64,000 nt of DNA, taken from Hybos culiciformis. Lineage: Eukaryota; Arthropoda; Insecta; Diptera; Hybotidae. Positions within the stretch are counted from its first letter, which is position 1, and each line of letters starts with the position of its first letter. This document shows, in pieces, positions 37,826 through 47,687 of this stretch. The position numbers and the translations under genes were made by a program. The DNA is taken from positions 139,721,308 to 139,785,307 of the forward strand of contig OZ023273.1 of assembly GCA_964007475.1 (NCBI GenBank), read 5' to 3'. The notes beneath the pieces were generated by a model. It searched no databases and was not told the origin of the DNA. It saw only the letters and a program-made list of their open reading frames with translations.

Positions 37826-38370
37826 TTATTAATACATAATCAAGATGCAATATAATAAGAAATTATTTTATATAAAAAGCATAAAATAATAAAATGAAAG
37901 AAAAAAAAATAATTAAAGCAAAATAGAAGTAATTGTATGTTTTATTTTTATTATGTATAGCATCACTTGAGAACAGCTAGACCAATTTAGCTAATTTTTT
38001 TTAACGAAGTAATAGTACTTTTTTCTTTCGGATTTTTGTATGAATTCATCACCTAACTCTTATTAATGAAGACCAGTGTAAAGCTAAATATAGTTAGCTC
38101 CGCGATCGACTAATAATTATGGAGGGCAGATGATATTGGAGGAAGATTTAAAAGCATGAGAACATAAATTAATCATAGATCAGCGTCAGAAAGATAATTT
38201 TAAAGAGTTTTTGGCTTCTATTGATCATTTTGGCTTGTATTGATCATTTTGCAGATTTTTATAATTTTCACCTGCTATCGCTTATTAAGTAACTTATGAT
38301 CGTGGATTGGAAGTTACTGATTTTTGTCAGTGCCATATTTTAAATTAGTTTGTAGTTAAAAGTAATAATA
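37826..38370. other. Spacer between peptide copies A and B
   Basis: Starts with the conserved 3'UTR-like flank of copy A (AATACATAATCAAG and further A/T-rich sequence). The remainder has no recognised feature. Confidence 0.5.
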
Positions 38371-38594
38371 ATGATAATTCAATTTAAGAAACTCATAAAA
38401 TTTACTAATAACAAACTTTGAAAAAATCATAACTTCCAGCACTATAAAAAGTAATACAAATTAAACATACATAAGTTTTTCAATTATGCTTTAATTTTTT
38501 TTATTTATTTATTTTATATTATTATTTTAAATACATTGATTTTAATATATACGATAGTTTTTTATTATATTGCGTCTTGATTATGGATTGATAA

Positions 38595-38771
38595 TTAACC
38601 TCTTCTACGTCCACCGCCATGACGACCACGAGTTCCATGTTCACAATAACCATTAGCTCCGCATCTCATATGATCTGGACAATCTTGATCTGAACTGCAA
38701 ACGACTGCTGATGCAACATTAGCCAAAGATATTATAGCCAAGATTACAAAAAGCAAATATGCAAACTTCAT
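38595..38771 (-). CDS. Secreted four-cysteine Gly/Arg-tailed peptide, copy B (58 aa)
   Basis: Single exon on the minus strand, ATG at 38771. Residues 1-22 form a signal peptide (MKFAYLLFVILAIISLANVASA) with likely cleavage after ASA. The mature peptide has four cysteines spaced C-x5-C-x5-C-x5-C (CSSDQDC, PDHMRC, GANGYC), then a basic tail rich in Gly, His and Arg (GTRGRHGGGRRRG). The cysteine pattern recalls half of an EB/Dickkopf-type or WAP-like fold, but no family is assigned. A signal peptide, small size, basic tail and recent duplication suggest an antimicrobial, venom or salivary-type peptide; this is inference. The TATA box is TATAAAA at 38854-38860. The mature sequence is identical to copy C. 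Confidence 0.8.
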   Translation of the reverse strand: MKFAYLLFVILAIISLANVASAVVCSSDQDCPDHMRCGANGYCEHGTRGRHGGGRRRG

Positions 38772-38853
38772 TTTATTTCAGAAAAAATTTTTTTTTACTT
38801 AATTTCAATTTTCGAATTTGCAAAGTGATGAAAATTTGATGAAAACGCAAATA

Positions 38854-38860
38854 TTTTATA
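38854..38860 (-). promoter_or_regulatory. TATA box of peptide copy B
   Basis: TATAAAA on the minus strand in the same block as in copies A and C. The initiator here reads TCACT rather than TCAGT. Confidence 0.65.
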
Positions 38861-39232
38861 TCAAAAACTTGGACTAGTTATTTGAAAGAATGCAATTGTT
38901 TGTTCTTTGCACTGTACAATGCACTGTACAATGCATGAGTACTTTTTCAATGATTTTAAATGAAAATTTTCGTTGATTCAGAAACTAATTAAGCTCTTTA
39001 AATCCAAAATTTAAAAAATAAATAAATTAATTAGGTATACAATTTTATTATTACATAACATATTATAATTTTTTTTTTATCCTTTTTACACAAATTATTG
39101 TTAAATTGTAACTTGTAGGTAATTGGTTCGAATTGAATCTAGGTACTAAGCGATTGTTAATCAGCCAAAATTAAATATCGTATCAGAGCTATTCAGAGAA
39201 CGGAATAGATATAAAAATTTTATAGAAATTTT

Positions 39233-39301
39233 TTAACTGTAGCACTCGAAATATTGATTATAGGCCTGAATTTGCCTCTCAGTACTCTGACGAGCGACAT
39301 C
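39233..39301 (-). CDS. Candidate terminal exon, G/C-richer island
   Basis: Minus-strand stretch with a good acceptor (TATCTACACTCTACAG) followed by 22 codons and TAA, reading DVARQSTERQIQAYNQYF plus four residues. The codon choice and amino-acid mix are far more protein-like than the surroundings. An overlapping frame begins with an ATG at 39300 (MSLVRVLRGKFRPIINISS..., 26 aa), which looks like a mitochondrial presequence. Only one frame can be right. No partner exon was found. It could be a decayed gene piece trapped between the duplicated peptide genes. Confidence 0.3.
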   Translation of the reverse strand, partial: DVARQSTERQIQAYNQYFECYS

Positions 39302-39520
39302 CTGTAGAGTGTAGATAACAGAATATAAATATACATTCATTACATTCCGTTTAAATTTCCATAATAATGAATAATAAATCAGATAAAAAAATGAATAACT
39401 TATTGCATTATAATAAATTGTGGCTGAAATAAATTTGTTAGTTCGTTCTAAGCTGGGAAACCTATCAAATTGACAACTATTTAAACTGTCTATTATTAAT
39501 AAACAAATAAAAAAACAAAA

Positions 39521-39649
39521 ATGAGTACTAAGTATTGTTTTTTGGTAATTGTTTTAATTGTAATTTTGGTAATAAATAATGTTACAGCAATTGTTGAGTG
39601 CCCACCTGAATTGTCGAAGCTAGCTAAAAAAGGGTTGATTTCGTGTTAA
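39521..39649 (+). CDS. Secreted 42-aa peptide between the inverted copies
   Basis: Intact single-exon frame, ATG in context AACAAAAATG. Residues 1-23 are a clear signal peptide (MSTKYCFLVIVLIVILVI..., cleavage likely after NNVTA). The predicted mature part is only 19 residues (IVECPPELSKLAKKGLISC), with two cysteines that could form one disulfide loop and four lysines. It is unrelated in sequence to the flanking four-cysteine genes but shares their size, single-exon form and location. I do not recognise it. The function could be antimicrobial or effector-like, but nothing shows this directly. Confidence 0.6.
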   Translation: MSTKYCFLVIVLIVILVINNVTAIVECPPELSKLAKKGLISC

Positions 39650-40270
39650 TGTCCACGTAATCCGATAAATAATGGGAAAATTAAAAAAAAAAAAACTATT
39701 AAGTATAGTTCAAAAATGCAGATTGAAATTATGTTCTTATTAATCAGATTTTAAAAATTTAATAAATATTTAATGTTATTACATTTAAAATTTGAGATAA
39801 TTTTTTTTTAAAAATTCAATAAAAAAATATTTCAATATTGTAGTTTTGAAAACAATACAAAGAAAATGTTTAATAAATAAATAAATTTCCCTAAAACTAA
39901 AATTCTGTCTTTTTTAAATAATAATCTTGTGAGCCAACGTTGGAATAAAATATAGTTATAAAACATTATTTTCAGATCTTTGCACGTAAATCAGGTAAAG
40001 CGATGTTTTTGAAAATCTTTGTCTAAATTTCCATTAAGTCAACGTTAGTGTTTAATAAAATGAAAAAGGCCTATATTAAAAAACCTGACTAACAACCATT
40101 CCCAATTAATTAAATATCTACAACCTTTTGTTTGTTATTTTCAAACAAATCGTCAGCTGACTAAATAACTTATTACATTATAAAAGTAAATTAAAACAAG
40201 CAAAAGCAATAGAGGTCAGTGAAAAGAACGAACAATTGCATTCTTTCAAATAACTAGTCCAAGGTTTTGA

Positions 40271-40307
40271 TATAAAATATTTGCGTTTTCATCAAATTTT
40301 CATCAGT
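40271..40307 (+). promoter_or_regulatory. TATA box and TCAGT initiator of peptide copy C
   Basis: TATAAAA at 40271-40277 and CATCAGTT with the probable +1 A at 40305, 34 bp downstream. This gives a 5'UTR of about 55 nt before the ATG at 40360. Similar elements are found at copy A. Confidence 0.7.
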
Positions 40308-40359
40308 TTGCAAATTCGAAAATTGAAATTAAGTAAAAAAAAATTTTTTCTGAAATAAA

Positions 40360-40533
40360 ATGAAGTTTGCATATTTGTTTTTTGTAATTTTGGCTATAAT
40401 TTCTGCTAATGTTGCATCAGCAGTCGTTTGCAGTTCAGATCAAGATTGTCCAGATCATATGAGATGCGGAGCTAATGGTTATTGTGAACATGGAACTCGT
40501 GGTCGTCATGGCGGTGGACGTAGAAGAGGTTAA
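40360..40533 (+). CDS. Secreted four-cysteine Gly/Arg-tailed peptide, copy C (57 aa)
   Basis: Single exon, ATG at 40360, stop at 40531-40533. The signal peptide MKFAYLFFVILAIISANVASA is one Leu shorter than in copy B. The mature peptide is identical to copy B: C-x5-C-x5-C-x5-C followed by a GTRGRHGGGRRRG tail. The tail carries five arginines and no acidic residue, so it is strongly basic. Identity of the mature part alongside differences in the leader and flanks suggests either very recent duplication with relaxed leader constraint, or gene conversion or selection on the mature region. AATAAA at 40596-40601 is a likely poly(A) signal, 63 nt after the stop. Confidence 0.85.
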   Translation: MKFAYLFFVILAIISANVASAVVCSSDQDCPDHMRCGANGYCEHGTRGRHGGGRRRG

Positions 40534-40595
40534 TTATCAATCCATAATCAAGACGCAATATAATACCTATATAAAATGTGTAAAATAATTACTTA

Positions 40596-40601
40596 AATAA
40601 A
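40596..40601 (+). terminator. Poly(A) signal of peptide copy C
   Basis: AATAAA followed by an A run. A second AATAAA at about 40617 is an alternative. Confidence 0.45.
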
Positions 40602-40720
40602 AAAAAATTGAAGCATAATAAAATGTTGTATTTATATTCCTTGTTTATGGTGCTGGAAGTTATGCATTTTTTCAGTTTGTTATTAGGAAATTTTATAAGT
40701 TTCTTAAATTTAATTATCAT

Positions 40721-41454
40721 ACCATTAATATTGTATACGGGTGGAACTTCTCAAACTCGTATACTCTCATAGTCGGAACTTCAAAGTTCCAAAACTTCAA
40801 ATTTCCTTTTGTCATAAATATTTTTGTATCGGAAACTTTTCTTTAGTCATATCATAAGAAACAACAAGTAAAAAAAAAAAAAAATATTTAGTGCGGTATT
40901 TTTTTTGTCGACATAGTGGAAAAAATCTTATGGGTCCATTTTAACAAAAATTTGAACATTGTTTGAGTAATTTAAAAAATTTGTTATTATTTTAGTTTTT
41001 TTTTTCTGTGTCACACAAAATAAAAAACCATGGACTCAGGACAGTCATAAGTTTTTTGGCCTCTTTCGATTGGTTCAATTGATTCTATTCCAAATAATTT
41101 AAAATCTCTCCGCTAAAAAGAATTAACTTTTAAACCAATAATCATAAGTTAGTAAGCATGCAATAACAGGTCCAAATTATAGCTTCTGTTTCTACAAGGG
41201 ATTTGTATACCCAACGAACTAGGGTATAATGGTTTTCAATTTCTATATTCTACCAACCCAACAAGAAGCTTCGTTAGTTCCAGAAACTGTTAACCATGTG
41301 TTTACGAACAAAGAATAACTCACACAGGCACTCCGACTGTTTTTAAGACAATTTCCAATTTATACTAAGCTCCTATAAAACATAATAATTGTGCTGGAGC
41401 CTAATTTAAGAACTATCATTTGTTACTAAATTTATAAAAATTATATTGATAACC
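40721..41454. other. Transposon-like remnants, no gene
   Basis: Less A/T-rich than its surroundings. It contains short palindromes (GGAACTTCAAAGTTCC near 40780) and GTATAC-rich pieces (GTATACGGG near 40735, GTATACCCAACGAACTAGGG near 41208). They resemble retroelement remnants but cannot be named. Confidence 0.35.
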
Positions 41455-41768
41455 ATAAAGGAAGTATAAATAGAGGAATTTGTCCCATACAAAAAATGCT
41501 AATAAAAGTAGTGAAACAAAAAATCCATATCACAACCCCATGAGCTTTTTTTTTGTATTTTTTGAGAATTCCACTCTCACAAATGCTCTTAAAAATTCAA
41601 AACAATTACAGTTCCGTACAATTTTTAAAGTTTTAAAAGCTTTTGTTAGAGTGGAATTCTAAAAAATACAAAAAAAAACTCAAGGCGTTGTGATATGGAT
41701 TATTTGTTTCACTATTTTTATTAGAATTTTTTGTATGGGACTAATTTCTCTATTTATACTTCCTTTAT
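41455..41768. mobile_element. Foldback element with about 150-bp arms
   Basis: The left arm (from 41455, ATAAAGGAAGTATAAATAGA) and right arm (to 41768) are near-perfect reverse complements throughout, meeting near 41612. Shared blocks include GTCCCATACAAAAAAT, TAGTGAAACAAA, ATCCATATCACAAC and GAATTCCACTCT. Each end carries an outward-placed GTATAAATAGAG, which looks like a TATA box. No coding capacity; the 60-codon frame at 41480-41662 is an artefact. Confidence 0.8.
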
Positions 41769-43278
41769 AGTGAAACTTAATGATTGACTATGGTACACAT
41801 AGAAACAAAAAAAAGGAAAAATGAACAAAAAAACAAAAGAAACAAATAAATGTAATAAATGTAATAAGTACAAAACTACTTAAAATCTTAGTCTATGATC
41901 TAGTTGAAAAAAATAAACTGGAACAACTAGTTACAGATTTTTGAGAGATAATGAGAGCAAATGACAAAAGCTTTTGATATCGAGAGCCATCGATTTCCTA
42001 GTTGTTGTAATTGCAAAAACTTATGTTTTAACTCCTGAATCCTAGGGTAAGGAAACGGTTATAAAACCAGTTTTACAGCAAGTTTCAAGAAGTTAAACAA
42101 ATATGTAGTTTAATTTTTTTACATTTTCTTTAACTTTTACACAACAAACAAACTATATAACCAATGTCGCCTTTTTGACCCCCCCGAGAACTAGTTTAGC
42201 AACTAGTTTGTTTTTCCATATCGAAGGAATTTGTTCTATATTTTATCACTTCAACTAGTTTCTTTTTTGAGTTGTCTTTTTTTTTCCTTACACGTAGCAT
42301 AGGTTATTTTATTGATCATAACTTAAATTTAAATGTTAAATCAAAATAAATATAAAATTTAGTTACAGCAATCAATTGCATAATATCGTACATTAATGAA
42401 TGTATTTATGTATTGTATAATTTGCTAAATAAATTGTAACTATCCTATTTTTAGTTAAAATAAACCTACTGTAAACGGAAAGGAAGTAAAAAATAATAAA
42501 TTAAAACAATCAACCATTTAGACATCTTTCTTTAAATTCTATAAGTAATAATTAAAATAAAAATAGAATATTAGAATACAAAAATAATTAATAAATTTAT
42601 TTCTAACAACTAATCCTTCAATTTAAAATATAGATCGACATAAAAACAATTTTGGGCTGCCTAAAATATAAATAAGCTGTGCATTTAACTTTTTTTTTTG
42701 TTGTTTTTAACAAGAATTTCAAATTATCATGCACACAGTTTAATCAAAATAAACAAAATCACTAAATTTAAACGTTATCTAAAAATAAATTTCCATGAAA
42801 AATTATTCAAATTATTTTTCATTTGGTCTTTTTTCTTTTTTTTAAATATGTAGACATCAAGCAAAAATTTTACTAAATATTTGATCATTTGAATTTAATT
42901 ATTGAGCTAATTTCGAAAATATTTTATATTTATTTAAAAAAAAATATATATTTCATTTACATAATATTACGTACAAAATGTGCTCGTACGGCATCTTAAA
43001 TAACACATAAATACATAATATTTTTAACATAGATAATAGTAGCTTTATTAATGAATTCAATGTTGCACGTGATTTAAAAAAGATTCAGGCAGAAAGTTGA
43101 ATTTTATAATTTTTGTTTCTTTAAGACTACAAATAACAAAGAAAAATTTTCAATGAAAAAGCTTTCCCAATAAACTTTTACTATAATTTTGGGGGGAAAT
43201 TAAATGTTGGGCATCATGTTGCAAATGTTTTGTTTTGATTTAGAAAATAAAAATCAAAAACGCATTATTTTTATAATA
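41769..43278. other. A/T-rich DNA, no gene seen
   Basis: Contains several ACTAGTT motifs in both orientations (41900-42260) that may belong to a degraded element. Nothing else identified. Confidence 0.4.
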
Positions 43279-43768
43279 GTGCTTCACCCTTAAAAAAATT
43301 TAAAAATTTCAAATTCTAAATTTCAAATTCCTAATGTATTTTGTTAGTGTAAAATTTCAAATTTTTTTTTGTTGTTGTGAATTTCAAATACACGCCTCAG
43401 AGTCAGAGCGTGTATTTGAAATTCACAACAACAAAAAAAAATTTGGAAATTCAAGTTCTGTCATTCTAATTGTCAAATCAAAAAACAAAAACATGCCAGA
43501 TGAAAAAAATTCCTCAAATTGCCTGAGATTTTGCTTGTACAATAATTTTTTGTTCATAATTTTTCCACGATATAATAAAATCCTCTAAATTTAGGGAAAG
43601 AAAATCCTACTCTGGCAGCTTTGTTATTAATATTTGAAATTTATGAAAAAAAGTGAAAAAAAGTGTTCACCCGAAAACTTTTTTTTGACATTAAATTACA
43701 CTAACAAATACATTAGGAATTTGAAATTCAGTATTTGAAATTTTTAAATTTTTTTAAGGGTGAAGCAC
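43279..43768. mobile_element. MITE with nested perfect hairpin
   Basis: The termini GTGCTTCACCCTTAAAAAAA (43279) and TTTTTTTAAGGGTGAAGCAC (ending 43768) are inverted repeats that continue inward through the TTTAAAAATTTCAAAT and CCTAATGTATTT blocks. Independently, 43361-43442 forms a perfect hairpin with arms of about 33 bp (TTGTTGTTGTGAATTTCAAA and TACACG, then the complement) around a 14-nt loop CCTCAGAGTCAGAG. The 84-codon frame at 43334-43588 crosses the hairpin and is not a gene. Confidence 0.75.
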
Positions 43769-45002
43769 AAATGATAGTAAATGAAATAAAATAACAAATT
43801 TCAGCATAGTTATAGTTTTGTATGTTTTTTATTATCCACTGACCAGGGATAGAAAACATATTTAGTTGTGAAAATTTAAATATTTTCAAATAAAGGATTA
43901 TAATTATATTCTATAGACTATAGTATATAAATAAGTTTTTTATTTTTTTAATAGTAATGAAACCTGAAAGAAATTAATGTGTTTTCTATATTACATTGCC
44001 ACATGGCCCACATGAAACTGATATGAAATTCTAGTGCTCTTTATTATTTGAAATTATTGAAAGAAAATTATTGATTTTTGTACAAAACTGAGAACTCATC
44101 AGCAGAATGATTAACTTGATAACATCCTACTCTTAACATAATTTCATAATGTGAGGGCTTACTACTAAAAAGTTTTTTTTTTTATTGAGATGGGAATTGG
44201 AATAAGATTCTCTGATGTGATCAAAATTTAGAGACTAATGAATTTATTTCTTTTATATTTTTGTTTACAAAATAATAATTTCTTTCTCTTCAATGTTTAC
44301 CAAGAAAAGCAAAAAAAAAAGAAAAGAAAAGTCTACTGTAAATTAAAACAAAAAATGTTTTTTTTTTTTTTATTCACCTTGAAAATTTTTACATGAATTT
44401 AATTTATTATTTACTTTTTCTATAATTTTTTTTTTCTGAAATAAATTCTTATAATTCTTATAAATATTCTTCTTCGTAATAATAATTTGGCTATATCGAT
44501 ATGGAAAATGTGGAAAACATAGTGTCTTATGTACAAAAAAAAAAGTGTAAATATTTAGATTTTTATTTCAAATTTTTTTTTTATTTTATTTTATTAACTT
44601 AAATCGGCATAATTGTTTGTTTCCTTTTATTATATTTTTATGTACAGAATTGAGTAAACTTTAGCTTTAGCTTTGTAAAATTTTCAAGGTACTAATTTTA
44701 TTATATTATTGAACTCAGACACAACATCTGATATGTATTAAAAATTGCAGCATAGTATATAATACGGTCAGATTACTAATATTATAAATTTGAATTTGAT
44801 AATAAGAAAACAAGAAAATGTAAAATTTAAAAACTGAGTCTGCAAACTATATACTTACATTTACATACTATTATCACACCGGAAAATTTAAATATCAATT
44901 GCTTCTTTACTATTTAAAATAAAAAAATACTTGAAATTACTTAAAGATTTTTGTATTGTTTCGTCCTGATGTCAAGCTTAAGCCTCATAAGAATGATAGA
45001 TT
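43769..45002. other. A/T-rich DNA, no gene seen
   Basis: No coding frame, RNA gene or transposon ends recognised. Confidence 0.5.
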
Positions 45003-45148
45003 GTGAAAACACAATTGGGGCGACAACGACGGCGACAGCGATAGGACTGTCAAAAACCATATATTTGTATGAGAATGAAACAATTGAGGCGACTTTTTTA
45101 TATGAAAAATCGCTGTCGCCGTCGTTGTCGCCCCAATTGTGTTTTCAC
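45003..45148. mobile_element. Short MITE with perfect 40-bp inverted ends
   Basis: 45003-45042 and 45109-45148 are exact reverse complements over 40 bp, beginning GTGAAAACACAATTGGGGCG and ending with CGACGGCGACAGCGAT. The loop is 66 bp. The G/C-rich CGACAACGACGGCGACAGCG arms stand out sharply from the A/T-rich surroundings. No clear target duplication was found. The 72-codon frame at 44951-45169 overlaps it and is not a gene. Confidence 0.8.
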
Positions 45149-47136
45149 CTTAACTTAACATCTAATTAAATTTTTTTTTGAATGGAATTTATATTTTGAT
45201 AGAGTGAAAATACCTATTTGTTGTACATATTATTTCTAATTCTAGTCTAAGAGCAAGATAACTTTCTACTAAACAAAAATTTAAGAATTGAGGATTTACA
45301 AACCTCGTTTAGAATCCTTCGGAACTTCTATATAGAAGGTACCGATTGCACTTGGTCAATTGAGTTCTGTGTATTTATGAACATTAACTAAAGTTTATAG
45401 TTCAGTACAAGCATTTTATGATAAAATTAGGTAAATATAAAATAAATTATAACTATTTCGTACATTTTTCATATGTTTTCTAATAAATTTTTCTCTATGA
45501 AAATTCAATAAAATTACGACGCAGCATGTCTTTTAAATTAAAGATATCAAAATAATTGTTGACACTAGCAACATGTTGTATGTGTAATGAAAAGCTCTTT
45601 ATAATATTGAAGAAAATATTCAACAAAATAAATATTATGAAAATGATATAAAAAGAAAAATTCATGAACATTTTGAAATAATGTTTATTTGTTAAAAGCT
45701 ACTGAAAATAGAAAATTGAATTCGCGGAAAAACTTACACAGCAAAATAATAAAATAAAATCTACAAGTTATTTATATAAAAAAAAAATAAATAAATAAGT
45801 AAATTAAAACTTAAATTATAAATTTTATGGTTTGAAATAAAAAATAATAAATTTTTTTTTATTTTTTAAATATTATTTTTTTTCATTTTGTGAAAATTTA
45901 ATATCCAAAATTGGTTGTGTTGTTTTCAAAAAGAAGAACTTGAATAAAAGATAAAGAAAAAATACTTAGAAATTGTTTTAATAAAATAATTAGTTAGTGC
46001 TGCAGAAAAGAGAATTTAATGTGAAAAATTATTAAAAACTTTTTAAAATATATTAAAATTAAACTACAGTCAGAAACAATTCCAGGAGAAACGAAATAAA
46101 ATGCAAACAGTAACGATTCATTGAAAAGTAAGTTTGGAAAATAAAGGATAATTTTATAGAATTAGTTTTTTAGTGATCCTTGATTTTTTACCATGAGTGG
46201 TATTGCCTTTATCCATGTTCGGTCGTTGTTTCTGGAACTGGAATTTGTGTTGTTTTTTTTTTCATATTTTATTTCAGAAAACTTTTCAATTTTGTTTTAT
46301 TTTTTATTTCCGGTTTCAGTTCAATTTAAGAGTAAAATATAATCATTAATTCATAATATAGAAAAATATATTGGAATTTTTTCTATTATATAATTAACAT
46401 TTTTTAAAATAGATATATTTACAAATATTTCCAATAAAATGAACCATAACGTATCGTGGGACGTAATATTTCGCTAAAACATCGCTACAATTATTATATG
46501 AAATAACGCTTTAATTTATTCTCGGAAAAATTATGCGTCTGATGAACTTTATTTTTATAAATATTGTTAAATTAAGAACAAAAAACAATTTTTTTTTATA
46601 TTAATAATTTTTCCGGATAAAAGTGGAACAAAAAAGTAAGAATCATTCTCAATAAAATAAAATATATGTATTCATAAAATTATATTTTTATATTCGTTCG
46701 TTTTACGTATAAGTACAAATACATATATTTGTGATATAAATCTGGCAATTTACAGCAATAATCCAGGGGGAATGAATATCTTAGAAATATACGCATTACA
46801 AAAAGAACTAACATTTTACTAAAATGAACATTAATATATATTGAAAAATGTCAAAACGATTTAATTTTCGACTTTTCGTATGTTATTTGAAGCCTTGACA
46901 CTTTTACAAAATCATCTAACCGGTCAGTCAATAAATGAGCTAAAAATATTTCTTTGTTTACCCTTTTATGTTTCAACCCTTTATACACAGCTTTAGTTAT
47001 CTAATGCATCCGCAAATGCATTCTTAACAATATTAAGCTAATAAAAAATACATTCAATATTATTTTTATAGGTTTAAAAAAAAAAAAAACAATAAAATTT
47101 TACGACTTTTATTAAAATTGAAAAATAATTCATGTA
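45149..47136. other. A/T-rich DNA, no gene seen
   Basis: Includes a 49-codon frame at 46193-46342 that is Phe-rich and unconvincing. No transposon ends found. Confidence 0.45.
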
Positions 47137-47685
47137 CAGGCATACCTCGTTTAGCGCTCATGATGCGTTCCTGAAAAATGCTGAAAATTCAGCGTTAACA
47201 GAAACAGCGTTAAAAGAGGTGCTATTTACAGGAAAATATATGGTTACGTTCCTGACCAATTTTTTTTTTGGTACTTTATGAAGTGAAAAATAAAAAAAAA
47301 TTGTATTTTTTTTTTTAAATTTTTTTTTAATTCATTTATATTTTTTTTTAAATTAGAAACTAAATTAGAATTCAATACATAGGTATAACAAAACAATAAA
47401 ACTATTTGTATCACTATTTCGAATGAACAATTAATACAAAATTTCACATTAGGATTCCCCGAATTATAATTATTTGATGATTTTTGATATTTAGGATTTC
47501 CCGAATCATAATTATTTTTGAAATTTTGAAAAAGAGGGATTCCAAGAATTATAAATATGAAATTAGAAAAATAAAACGTTTTAAAAAATATTTTAAAGTA
47601 GAAAAAAAATTTATTTTTCAAAAAATCAAAAGAGCGCTATAGCGAAACAGCGCTAAAAGAGGTAGCGTTAATCGAGGTATGCCTG
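47137..47685. mobile_element. Non-autonomous pogo/Tigger-like element
   Basis: The left end CAGGCATACCTCGTTTAGCG and the right end, read inward as CAGGCATACCTCGATTAACG, match the CAGGCATACCTCG terminus known from pogo/Tigger-type Tc1-mariner elements. TA flanks both sides (47135-47136 and 47686-47687). AGCGCT and AGCGTTAA motifs recur near both ends. The interior is A/T low-complexity with no transposase; the 125-codon minus-strand frame at 47244-47621 is Phe/Asn/Lys-rich and carries a short GNP(K/N) repeat. Confidence 0.8.
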
Positions 47686-47687
47686 TA

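Larger units (their letters stand above)
38371..38920 (-). repeat. Left arm of inverted gene duplication (copy B)
   Basis: Reverse complement of about 40225-40720. It spans the promoter, coding region and 3' flank of the four-cysteine peptide, ending at GTGCTGGAAGTTATG and AAATTTAATTATCAT-like sequence. The copies differ by scattered substitutions and indels outside the coding part. Confidence 0.75.
40195..40720 (+). repeat. Right arm of inverted gene duplication (copy C)
   Basis: Pairs with the arm at 38371-38920. The two arms are separated by about 1.3 kb holding the 42-aa peptide gene and the candidate exon at 39233-39301. Upstream similarity to copy A extends further, to about 40153. Confidence 0.75.

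Noticed and set aside
39122..39160. tRNA-like T-arm GGTTCGAATT
   Set aside because: No acceptor stem, D-arm or anticodon arm can be built around it.
46193..46342. 49-codon frame beginning MSGIAFIHVRS
   Set aside because: The start looks plausible but the rest is Phe-rich A/T translation with no domain; probably chance.
47244..47621. 125-codon minus-strand frame as a transposase
   Set aside because: Lies inside the pogo/Tigger-like element but has no DDE or HTH motif; it is low-complexity.
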